Positions 1 to 8,889 of a stretch of 64,000 nt of DNA are shown piece by piece; position 1 is the first letter of the stretch; each line of letters starts with the position of its first letter. The stretch is from Mucilaginibacter ginkgonis (lineage in GTDB: Bacteria; Bacteroidota; Bacteroidia; Sphingobacteriales; Sphingobacteriaceae). A program made the position numbers and the translations under genes. The notes below the pieces were generated by a model. That model was given only the letters and a program-made list of their open reading frames with translations, ran no database searches and had not been told where the DNA came from. Where the stretch lies: assembly GCF_009754905.2 (NCBI RefSeq), contig NZ_CP066775.1, forward strand, positions 2,604,001 through 2,668,000. Direction: 5' to 3'.

Positions 1-2406
1 AATACCGTAATCTATCCTGAATATAAACCGCTGTATACCAACATAGAACTCAGAATAATTGCGGCGACCTGCAGAGCCCGACAGATAATTGGCTCCGATT
101 ATTTCATCCAGTTTCAATGGCCGCAAGAATGAAATCTTGTTAAATAGAGAGCCGGTAAAGTTATGCTCTAAATGCCCCTCAAAATAAGCGCCATTGGTGC
201 TGAATGTATAAAACGGCAAGTAATGGAAACTGCCGATAGTTGGATTGAAAACTGTACCCTGGTTACCAAAAAAGTGCTGATAATCCATGAAGTACAAATT
301 GTTCTTATTGAAGAAATTGCCTGCCGATAACTTGAAAGCGGTATAACCATATAGCCCGGTAGGGATGCGATCATCAAATACATCAACCGAGGCAAAATCG
401 TAATCGACACTAGAGCCCAACGCGTTTATTCCTTTACGATAATTTATACGTATCTTGGGGTATTTTGATTGCTCATAAAAGCGGCCATCGGGGCGTGTGG
501 TGTACCGCTGGTCAAATGTAAATGTGACCGATGCTTTAAAGGTCATGGCATTGTTTCTCGGAAACAGCGACTCGTAACTATCAGGCCCGGCAGGGTTAAG
601 TGGGTTATTGGTTGTAAAGGGCTTGTCCTTTGATCCCAGGATACTAAAACCTGACGTGTTATATAGTTGTTCGCGCTGGGCATAAGACAATCCCGTATAA
701 AGCAATACGCCCTTCGCTAATTCACGTTGGTATCCTATCAAGCCGAAAGTAGAGCGGTAATATTTTACATAGTTACTCCTGCTGAGTAACGTACTTACAG
801 TATTAAACACGTTCGAACGGGTTCCTGCATTATTGAGGTCCAAAATATCGCTGCCAAAAGTTCCAAACCAGTACCCCTGGTGCAGCGGATCATAATTGTA
901 GGTAAGGTGCACGTTCGCTTCCAGTTTCTTGTTAGAAAAACCATAGCGTACGGCAGGCGAAATGGTAAACGACCTGCGGTCGTTATAAAACTGGGTGTAA
1001 AAACCTTTTAAGTTAATGCCGAAACCTTCGACGGTATTATAGAACAAAGTTTCATACAAGGGATTCAAATAGAAGCTGCGCCCTGCATACCGGTCTGTCC
1101 ATGCGTAGCCGAATATGGTATACTTAAGCGGATTAAATTTGTTGTTTGCACGCTCAACAGAATCGAGGTATGGCCGTGAGTGCTCTATACGACCAATGCT
1201 GTCTTTAATATGATAATCACGTGCCTCTTGCAAAGTAAGCGGCACAGGGCGGGTTTTAGACCAGTAAGCTTCTGTTTTAATATTGGCTGTAGTATCGATG
1301 CGCATTACTTCGCCATCAAAAAAACCTTCTTTAAAGCCGGGGTTTAAGTTATAATTGTTGTAGATGCTGGCATAGTAGCCTTTAAAACCAAAGCCTAATA
1401 CATCGCCGCTATAAGTATACTGTGTAGAAACGGGCAGCCAAACGCTATCCCGCACCGGGATATATTGCTGGCTAATGTTTAGTGAATCTACCAGGTTTAT
1501 GTTTGCCTGCCGTGTTAACGTCAGGTCGGCGCTGTACAAGCGATAGCTATTTTCAAGTATGTAGATAAAGCCGCGATAGACAGGGTCATGCTCATGGCGT
1601 GGAATTACCTCTATTTTATCTATTCTTCGGCCGTTTTCAATTGATACCCCGGCCAACCGGTAACGGTAAAAAGACATGGCGTTATCAGCAATTGGCGACA
1701 CGAACCCGCGCGTGCTGAGGCCGTTGATCTGTAATACGTTTTTGTAGAAATTTACCTGCAAGTCTGATGCCTTGTTATAACTAAAGGCAGAACTCTGTCC
1801 GGCTATTTTGGAAGCGATCATCACTTCTTTAACTTTATCGGGTTGCTTAAAGTTAAACTCGGACAGTGACTCTGATTGATACAATATGCCGCGGCCGTTG
1901 CTATCCAATTCAAGCAAAGTCGGGATGTTTCGTCCTAATAATTTTTTTGGTGCCTTTGTCAAGCGCTGAACGCCTTTAACATATACCGCGCTGGAATATT
2001 CGGGAACCTGGTTTAAGTAGTATTTTCGGCGCGCGATCACTTGTTTCATAATTGAATCTGCCGGGCCTTTTCGTCGCGAAGTGATCGTAACTTGTCTCAG
2101 CTCAAAAACTTCGGGCTGCATTACAATGCTGTTATCAACGTTGTGGTCTGTTATCGTAATGCGCTCTATCCGTTCAATATAGCCCACATAGCGGTAGATA
2201 ACATCGTAAGTTCCGGGCGACAGACTGAATTGGTAACGGCCATTCTCATTGGCAGTACTGCCATATGTAGAATTGCGGACATATATAGACACAAAGCCGA
2301 TTGGCTTGTTCTGATTATCTGTAACACGACCCGTTAAGGCATATTTTTGAGCAGCGGCAGAAAGGGTTGTGAGTATAAAAAGTAAGTTAAATAAATATTT
2401 CTTCAT
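1..2406 (-). CDS. DUF5686 outer-membrane protein with carboxypeptidase-like domain (3' end beyond window)
   Basis: The reading frame is open from an ATG at 2406 to the left edge, so the C-terminus is missing; about 800 residues are visible. It starts with a signal peptide (MKKYLFNLLFILTTLSAAAQ), followed by a carboxypeptidase-regulatory-like beta sandwich (residues about 22-105, including GRVTDNQNKPIGFVSIYV). Next comes a long region rich in aromatic and alternating residues, typical of an outer-membrane beta barrel. This order matches the DUF5686/CarboxypepD_reg-like family of Bacteroidota, which is found in the outer membrane and has no settled function. It lacks the SusC plug, so a TonB receptor is unlikely. 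It is divergent from kbl. The family call is from recall, not a search. Confidence 0.8.
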   Translation of the reverse strand, partial: MKKYLFNLLFILTTLSAAAQKYALTGRVTDNQNKPIGFVSIYVRNSTYGSTANENGRYQFSLSPGTYDVIYRYVGYIERIERITITDHNVDNSIVMQPEVFELRQVTITSRRKGPADSIMKQVIARRKYYLNQVPEYSSAVYVKGVQRLTKAPKKLLGRNIPTLLELDSNGRGILYQSESLSEFNFKQPDKVKEVMIASKIAGQSSAFSYNKASDLQVNFYKNVLQINGLSTRGFVSPIADNAMSFYRYRLAGVSIENGRRIDKIEVIPRHEHDPVYRGFIYILENSYRLYSADLTLTRQANINLVDSLNISQQYIPVRDSVWLPVSTQYTYSGDVLGFGFKGYYASIYNNYNLNPGFKEGFFDGEVMRIDTTANIKTEAYWSKTRPVPLTLQEARDYHIKDSIGRIEHSRPYLDSVERANNKFNPLKYTIFGYAWTDRYAGRSFYLNPLYETLFYNTVEGFGINLKGFYTQFYNDRRSFTISPAVRYGFSNKKLEANVHLTYNYDPLHQGYWFGTFGSDILDLNNAGTRSNVFNTVSTLLSRSNYVKYYRSTFGLIGYQRELAKGVLLYTGLSYAQREQLYNTSGFSILGSKDKPFTTNNPLNPAGPDSYESLFPRNNAMTFKASVTFTFDQRYTTRPDGRFYEQSKYPKIRINYRKGINALGSSVDYDFASVDVFDDRIPTGLYGYTAFKLSAGNFFNKNNLYFMDYQHFFGNQGTVFNPTIGSFHYLPFYTFSTNGAYFEGHLEHNFTGSLFNKISFLRPLKLDEIIGANYLSGSAGRRNYSEFYVGIQRFIFRIDYGI

Positions 2407-2530
2407 GGTAATATTTGATAAGAGGTTTAAAACCTTAAAATGTTTGCCTTCAGCCTAAAATATTAGCTACCGCATGTCCTTATATCATCTATTGAATGCT
2501 TAATTTTGCCACTAACAATAAAATTGCACT

Positions 2531-3721
2531 ATGTACGATACGCTGAAACCAGTATTGCAGCAAGAGCTTGCACAAATTGAAGAAGCCGGACTTTATAAGA
2601 AAGAACGCATCATTATCTCACCGCAAGGAGCGGATATAGAAGTGCAAGGCGGTAAAAAAGTGATAAACTTTTGTGCTAACAACTATCTGGGCCTTTCTGC
2701 GAACCCGGATGTTATAAAGGCTGCGAAACAAACCATGGATACGCATGCCTATGGCTTATCGTCGGTGCGTTTTATATGCGGAACGCAGGATATCCACAAG
2801 AAGCTGGAACAAAAGATTGCCGAATTCTTAGGAACCGAGGATACCATTCTTTACGCTGCCGCTTTCGACGCGAATGGCGGCGTATTTGAACCGTTGTTTA
2901 ACGAGCAGGACGCCATTATTTCTGACGAACTGAATCACGCATCCATCATTGATGGTGTACGCCTTTGCAAGGCGCAGCGCTATCGCTACAAACATGATGA
3001 CATGGCCGACTTGGAGGAAAAACTTCAGTCTACTACTGAGTTGCGCCACCGTATTATCGTAACAGACGGCGCATTTTCTATGGACGGAACAATCGCGCAA
3101 CTAGATAAGATCTGCGAACTGGCAGATAAGTACCGGGCTTTGGTAATGATAGATGAAAGCCATTGCTCTGGTTTTATGGGCAAAACCGGTCGTGGTACGC
3201 ATGAGCACCATAATGTGATGGGCAAAATAGATATCATTACCGGGACCCTTGGTAAAGCGTTAGGTGGTGCATCGGGCGGATTTACATCAGGCCGTAAAGA
3301 AATTATCGATATGCTGCGTCAGCGCTCACGTCCATATCTGTTTTCAAATACACTTGCCCCTGCAATTACAGGTGCATCTATAAAGGTGCTGGATATGCTG
3401 AGCGAAACAACCCTATTGCGAGATAAACTGGAGAGCAACACCAAATACTTCCGCGAGCAGATGACAGCTGCTGGGTTTGATATTAAACCGGGTGTACATC
3501 CAATAGTTCCGGTTATGTTGTATGATGCTAAAGTTGCCCAGGAGTTTGCTGCCAAAATGCTTGATGAAGGCATTTACGTAATTGGTTTCTTTTACCCGGT
3601 AGTCCCTCAAGGCAAAGCGCGTATACGTGTACAAATTTCTGCCGCCCATGACCGCCATCACTTGGACAAAGCCATAGCCGCGTTTACCAGGGTGGGCAAG
3701 GAACTGGGGGTGATAAAGTAA
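2531..3721 (+). CDS. kbl: Glycine C-acetyltransferase (2-amino-3-ketobutyrate CoA ligase)
   Basis: 396 residues, the full family length. It is a PLP-dependent alpha-oxoamine synthase that converts glycine and acetyl-CoA to 2-amino-3-oxobutyrate, or the reverse in threonine breakdown. Visible marks are the N-terminal [10 protein letters not shown] segment, the PLP-contacting DESH at residues 208-211, and the Schiff-base lysine in [10 protein letters not shown] (about Lys242). No threonine dehydrogenase gene lies next to it. A TAATTTTG box at 2501-2508 fits the -7 element of a Bacteroidota promoter about 25 bases before the start, but I see no convincing -33 box. Serine palmitoyltransferase is the nearest alternative; the length and the ketobutyrate-ligase-like N-terminus favour kbl. 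Confidence 0.93.
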   Translation: MYDTLKPVLQQELAQIEEAGLYKKERIIISPQGADIEVQGGKKVINFCANNYLGLSANPDVIKAAKQTMDTHAYGLSSVRFICGTQDIHKKLEQKIAEFLGTEDTILYAAAFDANGGVFEPLFNEQDAIISDELNHASIIDGVRLCKAQRYRYKHDDMADLEEKLQSTTELRHRIIVTDGAFSMDGTIAQLDKICELADKYRALVMIDESHCSGFMGKTGRGTHEHHNVMGKIDIITGTLGKALGGASGGFTSGRKEIIDMLRQRSRPYLFSNTLAPAITGASIKVLDMLSETTLLRDKLESNTKYFREQMTAAGFDIKPGVHPIVPVMLYDAKVAQEFAAKMLDEGIYVIGFFYPVVPQGKARIRVQISAAHDRHHLDKAIAAFTRVGKELGVIK

Positions 3722-3753
3722 TTGATTATATTTGTATTTAGGAGGTACAGATT

Positions 3754-4017
3754 ATGGCGAAGCTGGTATTAGATATTGACCCCGAGGTAATTGAAGACAT
3801 GACAAAGTCTGCGGAAGAATTACATCTGTCGCTTTCTGGTTATGTTGAGCAATTTTTTATAAAAAAAGAAGCCAACGCTGCTGTGGCCCCTCATTTAAAA
3901 AAAGAGCATGAACTTTCTGATTGGGTGCGAAGCTTGGTACTCGCAAAAGAGCCCACACCAGATTTTGATCATAAGGCAGAATATGGTAAACATTTGGAAG
4001 AGAAATACGGCGTATGA
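3754..4017 (+). CDS. Antitoxin of a VapBC-type pair (DUF6364-like)
   Basis: 87 residues with no enzyme motif. The N-terminal half (KLVLDIDPEVIEDMTKSAEE, then LSLSGYVEQFF) resembles the short ribbon-helix-helix DNA-binding antitoxins of the DUF6364 type. The rest is charged and probably embraces the toxin. Its end overlaps the PIN-domain gene by four bases (ATGA), the usual antitoxin-first arrangement. GGAGG at 3741-3745, eight bases before the ATG, is a strong Shine-Dalgarno-like sequence and rare in this phylum. TATATTTG at 3727-3734 fits a -7 promoter box, so the pair probably has its own promoter downstream of kbl. Confidence 0.72.
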   Translation: MAKLVLDIDPEVIEDMTKSAEELHLSLSGYVEQFFIKKEANAAVAPHLKKEHELSDWVRSLVLAKEPTPDFDHKAEYGKHLEEKYGV

Positions 4018-4427
4018 CCAATGTCTATGTAGACAGTGATATCATACTTGATGCACTATTACGACGCGAACCTTTTTATCTTGCGGCACTTAATCTTATT
4101 GAACTTGCGCATAACAATACGGTCAGGCTTCACATGTCGTCTTCTTCATTTATAAATGTTAATTATTTTTTAAGAAAGTTTTTTCTTGGAAAAACCATTG
4201 AAACGCTAAAAACCTTAAGGCTTGTTCTAAGTATCGTTATTGTAGATGCCGATACTATTGATTCTGCCTTAAATTCAGGTTTCTCAGATTTTGAAGACGG
4301 CGTGCAATATTATGCTGCAATAAGCGCGAAAGCGGAATACATCATTACCCGCAATGTAAAAGATTATAAAAACGCCACTATTCCGGTTCTCACGGCCGAA
4401 CAATTTTTAAGAACAGTAATTAAATAA
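4014..4427 (+). CDS. PIN-domain ribonuclease toxin (VapC-like)
   Basis: 137 residues covering a whole PIN domain. The acidic metal-site residues are visible: YVDSDIILD at the N-terminus (Asp7/Asp9) and SDFEDGVQYYAA with Asp92/Asp95. The closing ITRNVKDY segment (111-118) is typical of the PIN_3 group. PIN toxins are Mg-dependent RNases that cleave tRNA or rRNA; the target here cannot be read from sequence. The start overlaps the antitoxin stop. The stop codon shares one base with the pheS start (TAATG), so toxin translation is directly coupled to an essential synthetase gene. Confidence 0.8.
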   Translation: MTNVYVDSDIILDALLRREPFYLAALNLIELAHNNTVRLHMSSSSFINVNYFLRKFFLGKTIETLKTLRLVLSIVIVDADTIDSALNSGFSDFEDGVQYYAAISAKAEYIITRNVKDYKNATIPVLTAEQFLRTVIK

Positions 4428-5461
4428 TGCAAGAAAAAATAGATCAATATACTGCTGATATAAATGCTTTCAATCCGGCGAATGCCGATGAGTTGGAAGC
4501 ATTCCGTATAAAATATCTGGGCACCAAAGGACTTATCAAGGATCTTTTTGAGGAGTTCAAAAGTGTAGGTCCCGATGAGAAACGCACGTTTGGCAAGGTG
4601 CTTAACCAGTTTAAGCAAATGGCCGAGGCAAGGTACGAATCTTTGAAGGAAAGCTTCGCCACCACAAATGCCGGCCCTAAATCTGATGTGGATCTAACTT
4701 TGCCTGGTACCGGAATCGAAGTCGGTTCGCGCCATCCGTTGTCTTTGGTGCAAAGCGAGATCACCGACATTTTCAAACGTTTAGGTTTCGTTGTCGCTGA
4801 GGGCCCCGAGATCGAGGACGACTGGCACAACTTCTCGGCATTAAATTTCCCCGAAGAGCACCCCGCCCGAGATATGCAGGACACCTTCTTTATCAAAAAG
4901 AATGCAGGCAAAGATGATGTTGCTTTGCGTACCCACACCTCATCTGTGCAGGTGCGCATGATGGAAAATGGTAAGCCACCTTTCCGCGCCATTATGCCTG
5001 GTCGTGTTTACCGTAACGAAGCTATCTCTGCCCGCGCCCATTGTTTCTTCCACCAGATTGAAGGTTTATATGTTGACGAGAATGTATCATTTGCCGATCT
5101 TAAGCAAACGCTGTATCATTTCGTTCAGGAACTTTATGGTGAGGGTACCAAAGTTCGTTTCCGGCCGTCATATTTCCCTTTTACAGAACCATCTGCAGAG
5201 ATGGATATTTCCTGCACTATTTGTAAAGGCGCGGGTTGTAATATGTGTAAATACAGCGGATGGGTAGAGATATTAGGCTGCGGGATGGTAGACCCGAATG
5301 TTTTAGAGAATTGCGGCATCGATAGCACAAAATATACTGGCTTTGCTTTTGGTATGGGTGTAGAAAGAATTACCAACCTGAAATATGAGATACGCGACTT
5401 GCGTTTATTCTCTGAAAACGACGTGCGCTTTCTGCAACAATTTAAGACAGAACTGATATGA
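4427..5461 (+). CDS. pheS: Phenylalanyl-tRNA synthetase alpha subunit
   Basis: 344 residues, normal length. It charges tRNA-Phe together with PheT, which is not in this window. The N-terminal coiled coil (1-90) is followed by the class II catalytic domain: motif 2 in GRVYRNEAISARAHCFFHQ, motif 3 in GFAFGMGVERITNLKY. A four-cysteine segment (CTICKGAGCNMCKYSG, about residues 263-278) adds a zinc-knuckle-like loop. The start was chosen because the ATG is the first in frame and abuts the toxin stop as TAATG. No other promoter is obvious within the toxin gene, so pheS may depend on the toxin-antitoxin promoter or on read-through from kbl. Confidence 0.96.
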   Translation: MQEKIDQYTADINAFNPANADELEAFRIKYLGTKGLIKDLFEEFKSVGPDEKRTFGKVLNQFKQMAEARYESLKESFATTNAGPKSDVDLTLPGTGIEVGSRHPLSLVQSEITDIFKRLGFVVAEGPEIEDDWHNFSALNFPEEHPARDMQDTFFIKKNAGKDDVALRTHTSSVQVRMMENGKPPFRAIMPGRVYRNEAISARAHCFFHQIEGLYVDENVSFADLKQTLYHFVQELYGEGTKVRFRPSYFPFTEPSAEMDISCTICKGAGCNMCKYSGWVEILGCGMVDPNVLENCGIDSTKYTGFAFGMGVERITNLKYEIRDLRLFSENDVRFLQQFKTELI

Positions 5462-5877
5462 GATATTTTATAGCTGCTTTTTCGATATTCATTTTAGGCA
5501 TAACGTCTTGCAGTAAGGATAATGGCAGCTATGTACCCAGCGTCCCGGTAAACTTTCAGGCACCACTTACCGATCCACGTTTGGTGAAGCTCAACAGTAT
5601 TGGCGGCAGCGCGACTATAAGCGGCTACGGGGTGGCAGGTTTGATTTTTTACCACAATACTGATGGCAGTTATGTATGCTTTGACCGCTGCAGCAGTTAC
5701 CTGCCCGAAAATAAATGTGCCATTACTATCGATGATACAGGTTTTACCGCAACCGACCCATGCAGCGGTTCCAAATTTTCCCTTACGGACGGTTCACCGG
5801 TAAAAGCACCTGCCACACGCTCGCTTAAGCAGTATGCCGTAAGTGTGACTAATAATGTGATATTTGTGTCTAACTAA
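5458..5877 (+). CDS. Small lipoprotein with a Rieske-like fold lacking the iron ligands
   Basis: 139 residues. The N-terminus is a lipoprotein signal with the lipid-modified Cys in GITSCSKDN. The rest resembles a Rieske domain: GLIFYHNTDGSYVCFDRCSS, then DPCSGSKFSLTDGSPVKAPA, then LKQYAVSVTNN. A true Rieske centre needs CxH and CxxH; here the positions hold CFDRC and CSGSK with no histidines. It therefore cannot bind a normal 2Fe-2S cluster; the remaining cysteines may form disulfides. The start overlaps the pheS stop by four bases (ATGA), so the two are cotranslated. Function unknown. Confidence 0.7.
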   Translation: MRYFIAAFSIFILGITSCSKDNGSYVPSVPVNFQAPLTDPRLVKLNSIGGSATISGYGVAGLIFYHNTDGSYVCFDRCSSYLPENKCAITIDDTGFTATDPCSGSKFSLTDGSPVKAPATRSLKQYAVSVTNNVIFVSN

Positions 5878-5881
5878 AGAC

Positions 5882-6463
5882 ATGGAAGCCGACAAGATCA
5901 AAGAAAGTATAAAGCGCGGGGCGCAAGACCTGTTCCGCAAGTTCGGCTATCATAAGACCAGCGTAAACGAAATTGCCAAACGGGCTAAGATCGCCAAAGC
6001 TACCATTTACAAGTATTTCGAAAGCAAGGAAGAGATATTACATGCCTTACTGATGGACTACATCAGCGTAAGTGTAGAAGATCTTATCGATGCTGATAAC
6101 CGCCAGCAAAACGAAGAAGCCCATCTGGCGAATCTGATCCTCAAAACCAGCCGCCTGTCTTACACCATTTGCAACGAATTTATCGGCTGGGATTTTATCC
6201 GTGAGAGCACTAACTCGCAGGAATTCCTAAAGAACTTATCTAACGAGTTGGAAGACCTGCTGCTTGGCGCCTTTACCAAACTAAGCGGCATGCGCAAAAT
6301 AGAGAACTATCACCAGCGCTTACGTTTCCTTATCAAATGCAGCAAGAGTATTGTCTTTAGTTTCGCATTCACCTCTGTGAGTGATGCCGACGTGCGGAAG
6401 AATTTTGTGTCTTTTCAAAAAGAGATATTACCTTATTTAGTGAAGGCCGCAGTAGCAGTTTAA
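5882..6463 (+). CDS. TetR/AcrR family transcriptional regulator
   Basis: 193 residues from the ATG at 5882. A TTG at 5864 is in frame but would overlap the lipoprotein gene and adds nothing conserved. The N-terminal TetR DNA-binding domain (residues about 5-55) has the expected KFGYHKTSVNEIAKRAKIAK then TIYKYFESKEEIL helix-turn-helix. The C-terminal helical ligand pocket (60-193) shows no clear subfamily. It begins four bases after the lipoprotein gene, so it probably belongs to the same transcript as pheS. The target and the inducer are unknown; the small lipoprotein next door is one candidate. Confidence 0.88.
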   Translation: MEADKIKESIKRGAQDLFRKFGYHKTSVNEIAKRAKIAKATIYKYFESKEEILHALLMDYISVSVEDLIDADNRQQNEEAHLANLILKTSRLSYTICNEFIGWDFIRESTNSQEFLKNLSNELEDLLLGAFTKLSGMRKIENYHQRLRFLIKCSKSIVFSFAFTSVSDADVRKNFVSFQKEILPYLVKAAVAV

Positions 6464-6488
6464 TCTACCGGAAATACGTCACTGTTTC

Positions 6489-6671
6489 ACTGTTTCACCT
6501 GAAACAGTTGAAACACCTGTTCCCTACTTTTAAGTATCTGACACAATCTTGCTCTTTCTTAATTATCAGCCTATTACAACGTTTACCTGCAAGCACTACT
6601 TTGTCACTACCTGGGCAAAAAAGGTCTTTGAAACAGCCGAATTACTGACAAACTAGCGCCAGTGAAACAGT
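6489..6671 (-). repeat. Dispersed palindrome-ended element, copy A
   Basis: Gene-free sequence between the TetR gene and the ParE-type toxin. One end is the palindrome ACTGTTTCACCTGAAACAGT (6489-6508, nine-base arms around CC). The other end is CAGTGAAACAGT (6660-6671). Read on the minus strand the interior has TGATAATTAA and GTCAGATACT in the same order and similar spacing as copy C. It is the most diverged of the three copies, and the relation rests on layout plus these short words. Confidence 0.5.
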
Positions 6672-6678
6672 ACAAATA

Positions 6679-6981
6679 TTATAACTTTCTATATTTTCCT
6701 TTTGGATTTCTCTTTTGGTGATAGATGGCACGGATAGTCACCAAATTTTTGAACTCATTAATAGAGTAAATTATGGTAAACGGAAATTTATTTAAATAGT
6801 AATGGAAAAATCCTCTATAAGATTGCCTGGTTGTTAAGGAGTCGTTGCAAATCGTCGCCAAAGCATTCTTGAAATTTTTGATGAAGTTGCTTGCCGCAGT
6901 GTCGCTGTGTAGTTGATAATATTCTATTGACTCTTCTAAATGCCTTTGTGCTCTCGGCAAAACGTCATAGTTGTAAGGCAT
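6679..6981 (-). CDS. RelE/ParE-type toxin
   Basis: 100 residues. The sequence has the family pattern of an N-terminal helical pair (AQRHLEESIEYYQLHS, then FIKNFKNALATI). A beta sheet follows with conserved basic and aromatic residues (SYRGFFHYYLNKFPFTIIY, then VTIRAIYHQKRNP). ParE members poison gyrase and RelE members cleave mRNA; the sequence does not decide which this is, but the fold and IRAIYHQKRNP ending are closest to ParE. The start lies one base after the antitoxin stop, so the two are cotranscribed. Directly downstream is repeat copy A. Confidence 0.85.
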   Translation of the reverse strand: MPYNYDVLPRAQRHLEESIEYYQLHSDTAASNFIKNFKNALATICNDSLTTRQSYRGFFHYYLNKFPFTIIYSINEFKNLVTIRAIYHQKRNPKGKYRKL

Positions 6982-6982
6982 T

Positions 6983-7228
6983 TCAGACTTTGACCTTGTT
7001 CAAAATTTCAGAAATACGTCTTTCACTTTCTTCTGCACTTATAGGCACAATTTCCCCTCTTTGTAGGGCCTCTTCATCTTCGTCTAATTCCTTTTTCATT
7101 TGATCAGTGTAAACAAAATCCTCATAGGAGTTTTCATTTTCTTCATAAAAGAGCCCTTTAGCTGCAAGAAATTCCTTCACTTCGGCAAGATCTTCTTGTT
7201 TGTCGATATCGATAATTATCGTCGTCAT
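6983..7228 (-). CDS. Antitoxin partner of the ParE/RelE toxin
   Basis: 81 residues, strongly acidic. An N-terminal strand-helix part (TTIIIDIDKQEDLAEVKEFL) is followed by a long helical, Glu-rich tail (DQMKKELDEDEEALQRGEIV) ending in SAEESERRISEILNKVKV. It sits immediately upstream of the toxin, as expected for a type II antitoxin, and the gap between the genes is one base. It has no recognised DNA-binding motif, so autoregulation cannot be claimed. The tail with SAEESERRISEIL resembles C-termini of small DUF2683-like antitoxins. Confidence 0.75.
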   Translation of the reverse strand: MTTIIIDIDKQEDLAEVKEFLAAKGLFYEENENSYEDFVYTDQMKKELDEDEEALQRGEIVPISAEESERRISEILNKVKV

Positions 7229-7253
7229 GTTTCAAATTTACAAAATTGACTTA

Positions 7254-7281
7254 ACAAAAAAGCCCCGCTAAAGCGGGGCAA
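7254..7281 (-). terminator. Rho-independent terminator after the pseudouridine synthase gene
   Basis: GCCCCGCT and AGCGGGGC (7262-7279) form an eight-base stem with almost no loop. On the minus strand it is followed by a run of six T, just past the stop codon at 7289. On the plus strand the flank is not T-rich. Confidence 0.85.
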
Positions 7282-7288
7282 TTTGATA

Positions 7289-8659
7289 CTATTTCAACAA
7301 GTGCTTTAGCTGTATAACTTCCTTCTCGTCCAGCATGCGCCAGCGGCCACGCGGAAGGTCTTTCTTGGTGAGGTTAGCGTAAACAGAACGGTCCAGTTTT
7401 TCTACTTCGTAACCCAGATGCTCAAAAATGCGGCGTACAATGCGATTGCGCCCGCTGTGTATCTGTATCCCCACTTCGCGTTTAGTTCCGCCGGCTACAT
7501 AAGAGATAGAATCAGGCTTAATAAATCCGTCTTCCAATTCTAACCCAAAACCTATTTTGTTCAGGTCGCCCTGGGTGAGGCTCTTATTTAGCTCCACCAT
7601 GTACAGCTTCGATACGTTATTCTTAGGGTGCGAAAGTTTATCTGCCAGGTCGCCGTCGTTGGTCATCAGCAATAAACCGGTAGTATTACGGTCCAGCCGG
7701 CCAACGGGATAAATACGTTCGCGGCTGGCTTTCTCCACCAAATGCATTACCGTGCGGCGTTCTTGCGGGTCGTCCGTTGTTGTGATGTAATCCTTCGGTT
7801 TGTTCAGCAATACGTACACCATTTTCTCGCGTTTCAGGGTTTCGCCGTTGTAGCGTACCACATCTTTAGTTGGGTCAACCTTGTGGCCCAATTCAGAGAT
7901 CACCTCACCATTAACAGAAACTACACCTGCTTCGATCAGCTCGTCAGCTTTGCGGCGCGAACAGATACCCGCGTTAGATATATAACGGTTCAGACGGATG
8001 AGACCGTCATCTGTATTTGTCGAAGTTTTTTTACCCCTTAATTTAGCCTGGTTGGCAATTTGTTCAGGGGTACGCGGGCCACGTTCCGGCCTGTCGTATG
8101 ATTTTGTATAGCCACGGTTATCCTTATCCCGCGGAGCGCCAGAAGATGGGCGCTTTGAAAAACCACCCTGACCGAAAGGCTTACCTGCGGAACGACCATA
8201 AGGACGGTCGCCGCTTTGCTGATCGCCGGTATTGGGGCGGCGGTTGTATGGCTTGTCTGATGATTGTCCGCGGAATGGCTTATCGCCGAATGATTTTTCT
8301 GATGAGCGGCCGTATGGTTTGTCGCCGGATGATTTTTCCTGTCTGTCGCCGGCCGGCCTGCCGCTGTATGATGCAGATGATCTTTTATTAGAACGTTCGC
8401 CATAAGGCTTGCTGAATGACCCGCCTTGTGCTTTATCGCCGTAAGGCTTGTCACCTTCGCTGCGGCTGCCGTAAGGCCTTTCAGGTTTTCCTGCACGGTC
8501 GCCATAAGGCTTACCTGTACTTTTCGAACTATAACCTGATGAAAAAGTTTTGCCTGAGCGCGGGGAACTGCTGCGTGGCGAATCGCCTGATTTGGCAGGC
8601 CTGCCTGATGATCTTTGCGGCTTGTCTTCGCGACTGTTGCCAGATTTTTTGAATACCAT
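7289..8659 (-). CDS. RluB/RsuA-family rRNA pseudouridine synthase with long repetitive N-terminal tail
   Basis: 456 residues. The catalytic part is ordinary: an S4 RNA-binding domain (about 221-280, RLNRYISNAGICSRRKADEL) and a RsuA/RluB catalytic domain with the active Asp in GRLDRNTTGLLL (about Asp323). This isomerises a uridine in 23S or 16S rRNA. Residues 1-200 are a basic, Ser/Gly/Lys-rich, probably disordered tail with repeated PYG units (near 51, 62, 72, 85, 115 and 153, plus PYN at 137). Such tails are known on Bacteroidota RluB-like proteins and probably bind RNA or the ribosome, which is inference. A terminator follows. Confidence 0.9.
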   Translation of the reverse strand: MVFKKSGNSREDKPQRSSGRPAKSGDSPRSSSPRSGKTFSSGYSSKSTGKPYGDRAGKPERPYGSRSEGDKPYGDKAQGGSFSKPYGERSNKRSSASYSGRPAGDRQEKSSGDKPYGRSSEKSFGDKPFRGQSSDKPYNRRPNTGDQQSGDRPYGRSAGKPFGQGGFSKRPSSGAPRDKDNRGYTKSYDRPERGPRTPEQIANQAKLRGKKTSTNTDDGLIRLNRYISNAGICSRRKADELIEAGVVSVNGEVISELGHKVDPTKDVVRYNGETLKREKMVYVLLNKPKDYITTTDDPQERRTVMHLVEKASRERIYPVGRLDRNTTGLLLMTNDGDLADKLSHPKNNVSKLYMVELNKSLTQGDLNKIGFGLELEDGFIKPDSISYVAGGTKREVGIQIHSGRNRIVRRIFEHLGYEVEKLDRSVYANLTKKDLPRGRWRMLDEKEVIQLKHLLK

Positions 8660-8817
8660 ATTTTGTGGTTTAACGCTGTCTCAGCGGGGGGATAAAGTTA
8701 CGATTTTTAAAGATTTTTTCACCTTTAATTTTTAAGCAAAATCTTTGCCTAACATGGCTTAAACATAAATTTTTAAATTTTTAAAACAATTTGCGAACAC
8801 TAAGGTTTTGCTAACTA

Positions 8818-8849
8818 TTTGATATTGTGCCTAATAATACATATCTTTG
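8818..8849 (+). promoter_or_regulatory. Bacteroidota-type promoter for the lytic transglycosylase
   Basis: TTTG at 8818-8821, a 20-base spacer and TATCTTTG at 8842-8849 match the TTTG/TAnnTTTG consensus of the primary sigma factor in this phylum. Transcription would begin near 8856, leaving a leader of about 34 bases before the ATG at 8890. Confidence 0.7.
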
Positions 8850-8889
8850 CGGCCACATCTAACACGAATGTTGAATTAAAGTAGATTGA

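Noticed and set aside
8038..8505. Ser/Thr/His-rich ORF within the pseudouridine synthase gene
   Set aside because: Alternative frame of the repetitive tail; not supported by start or composition.
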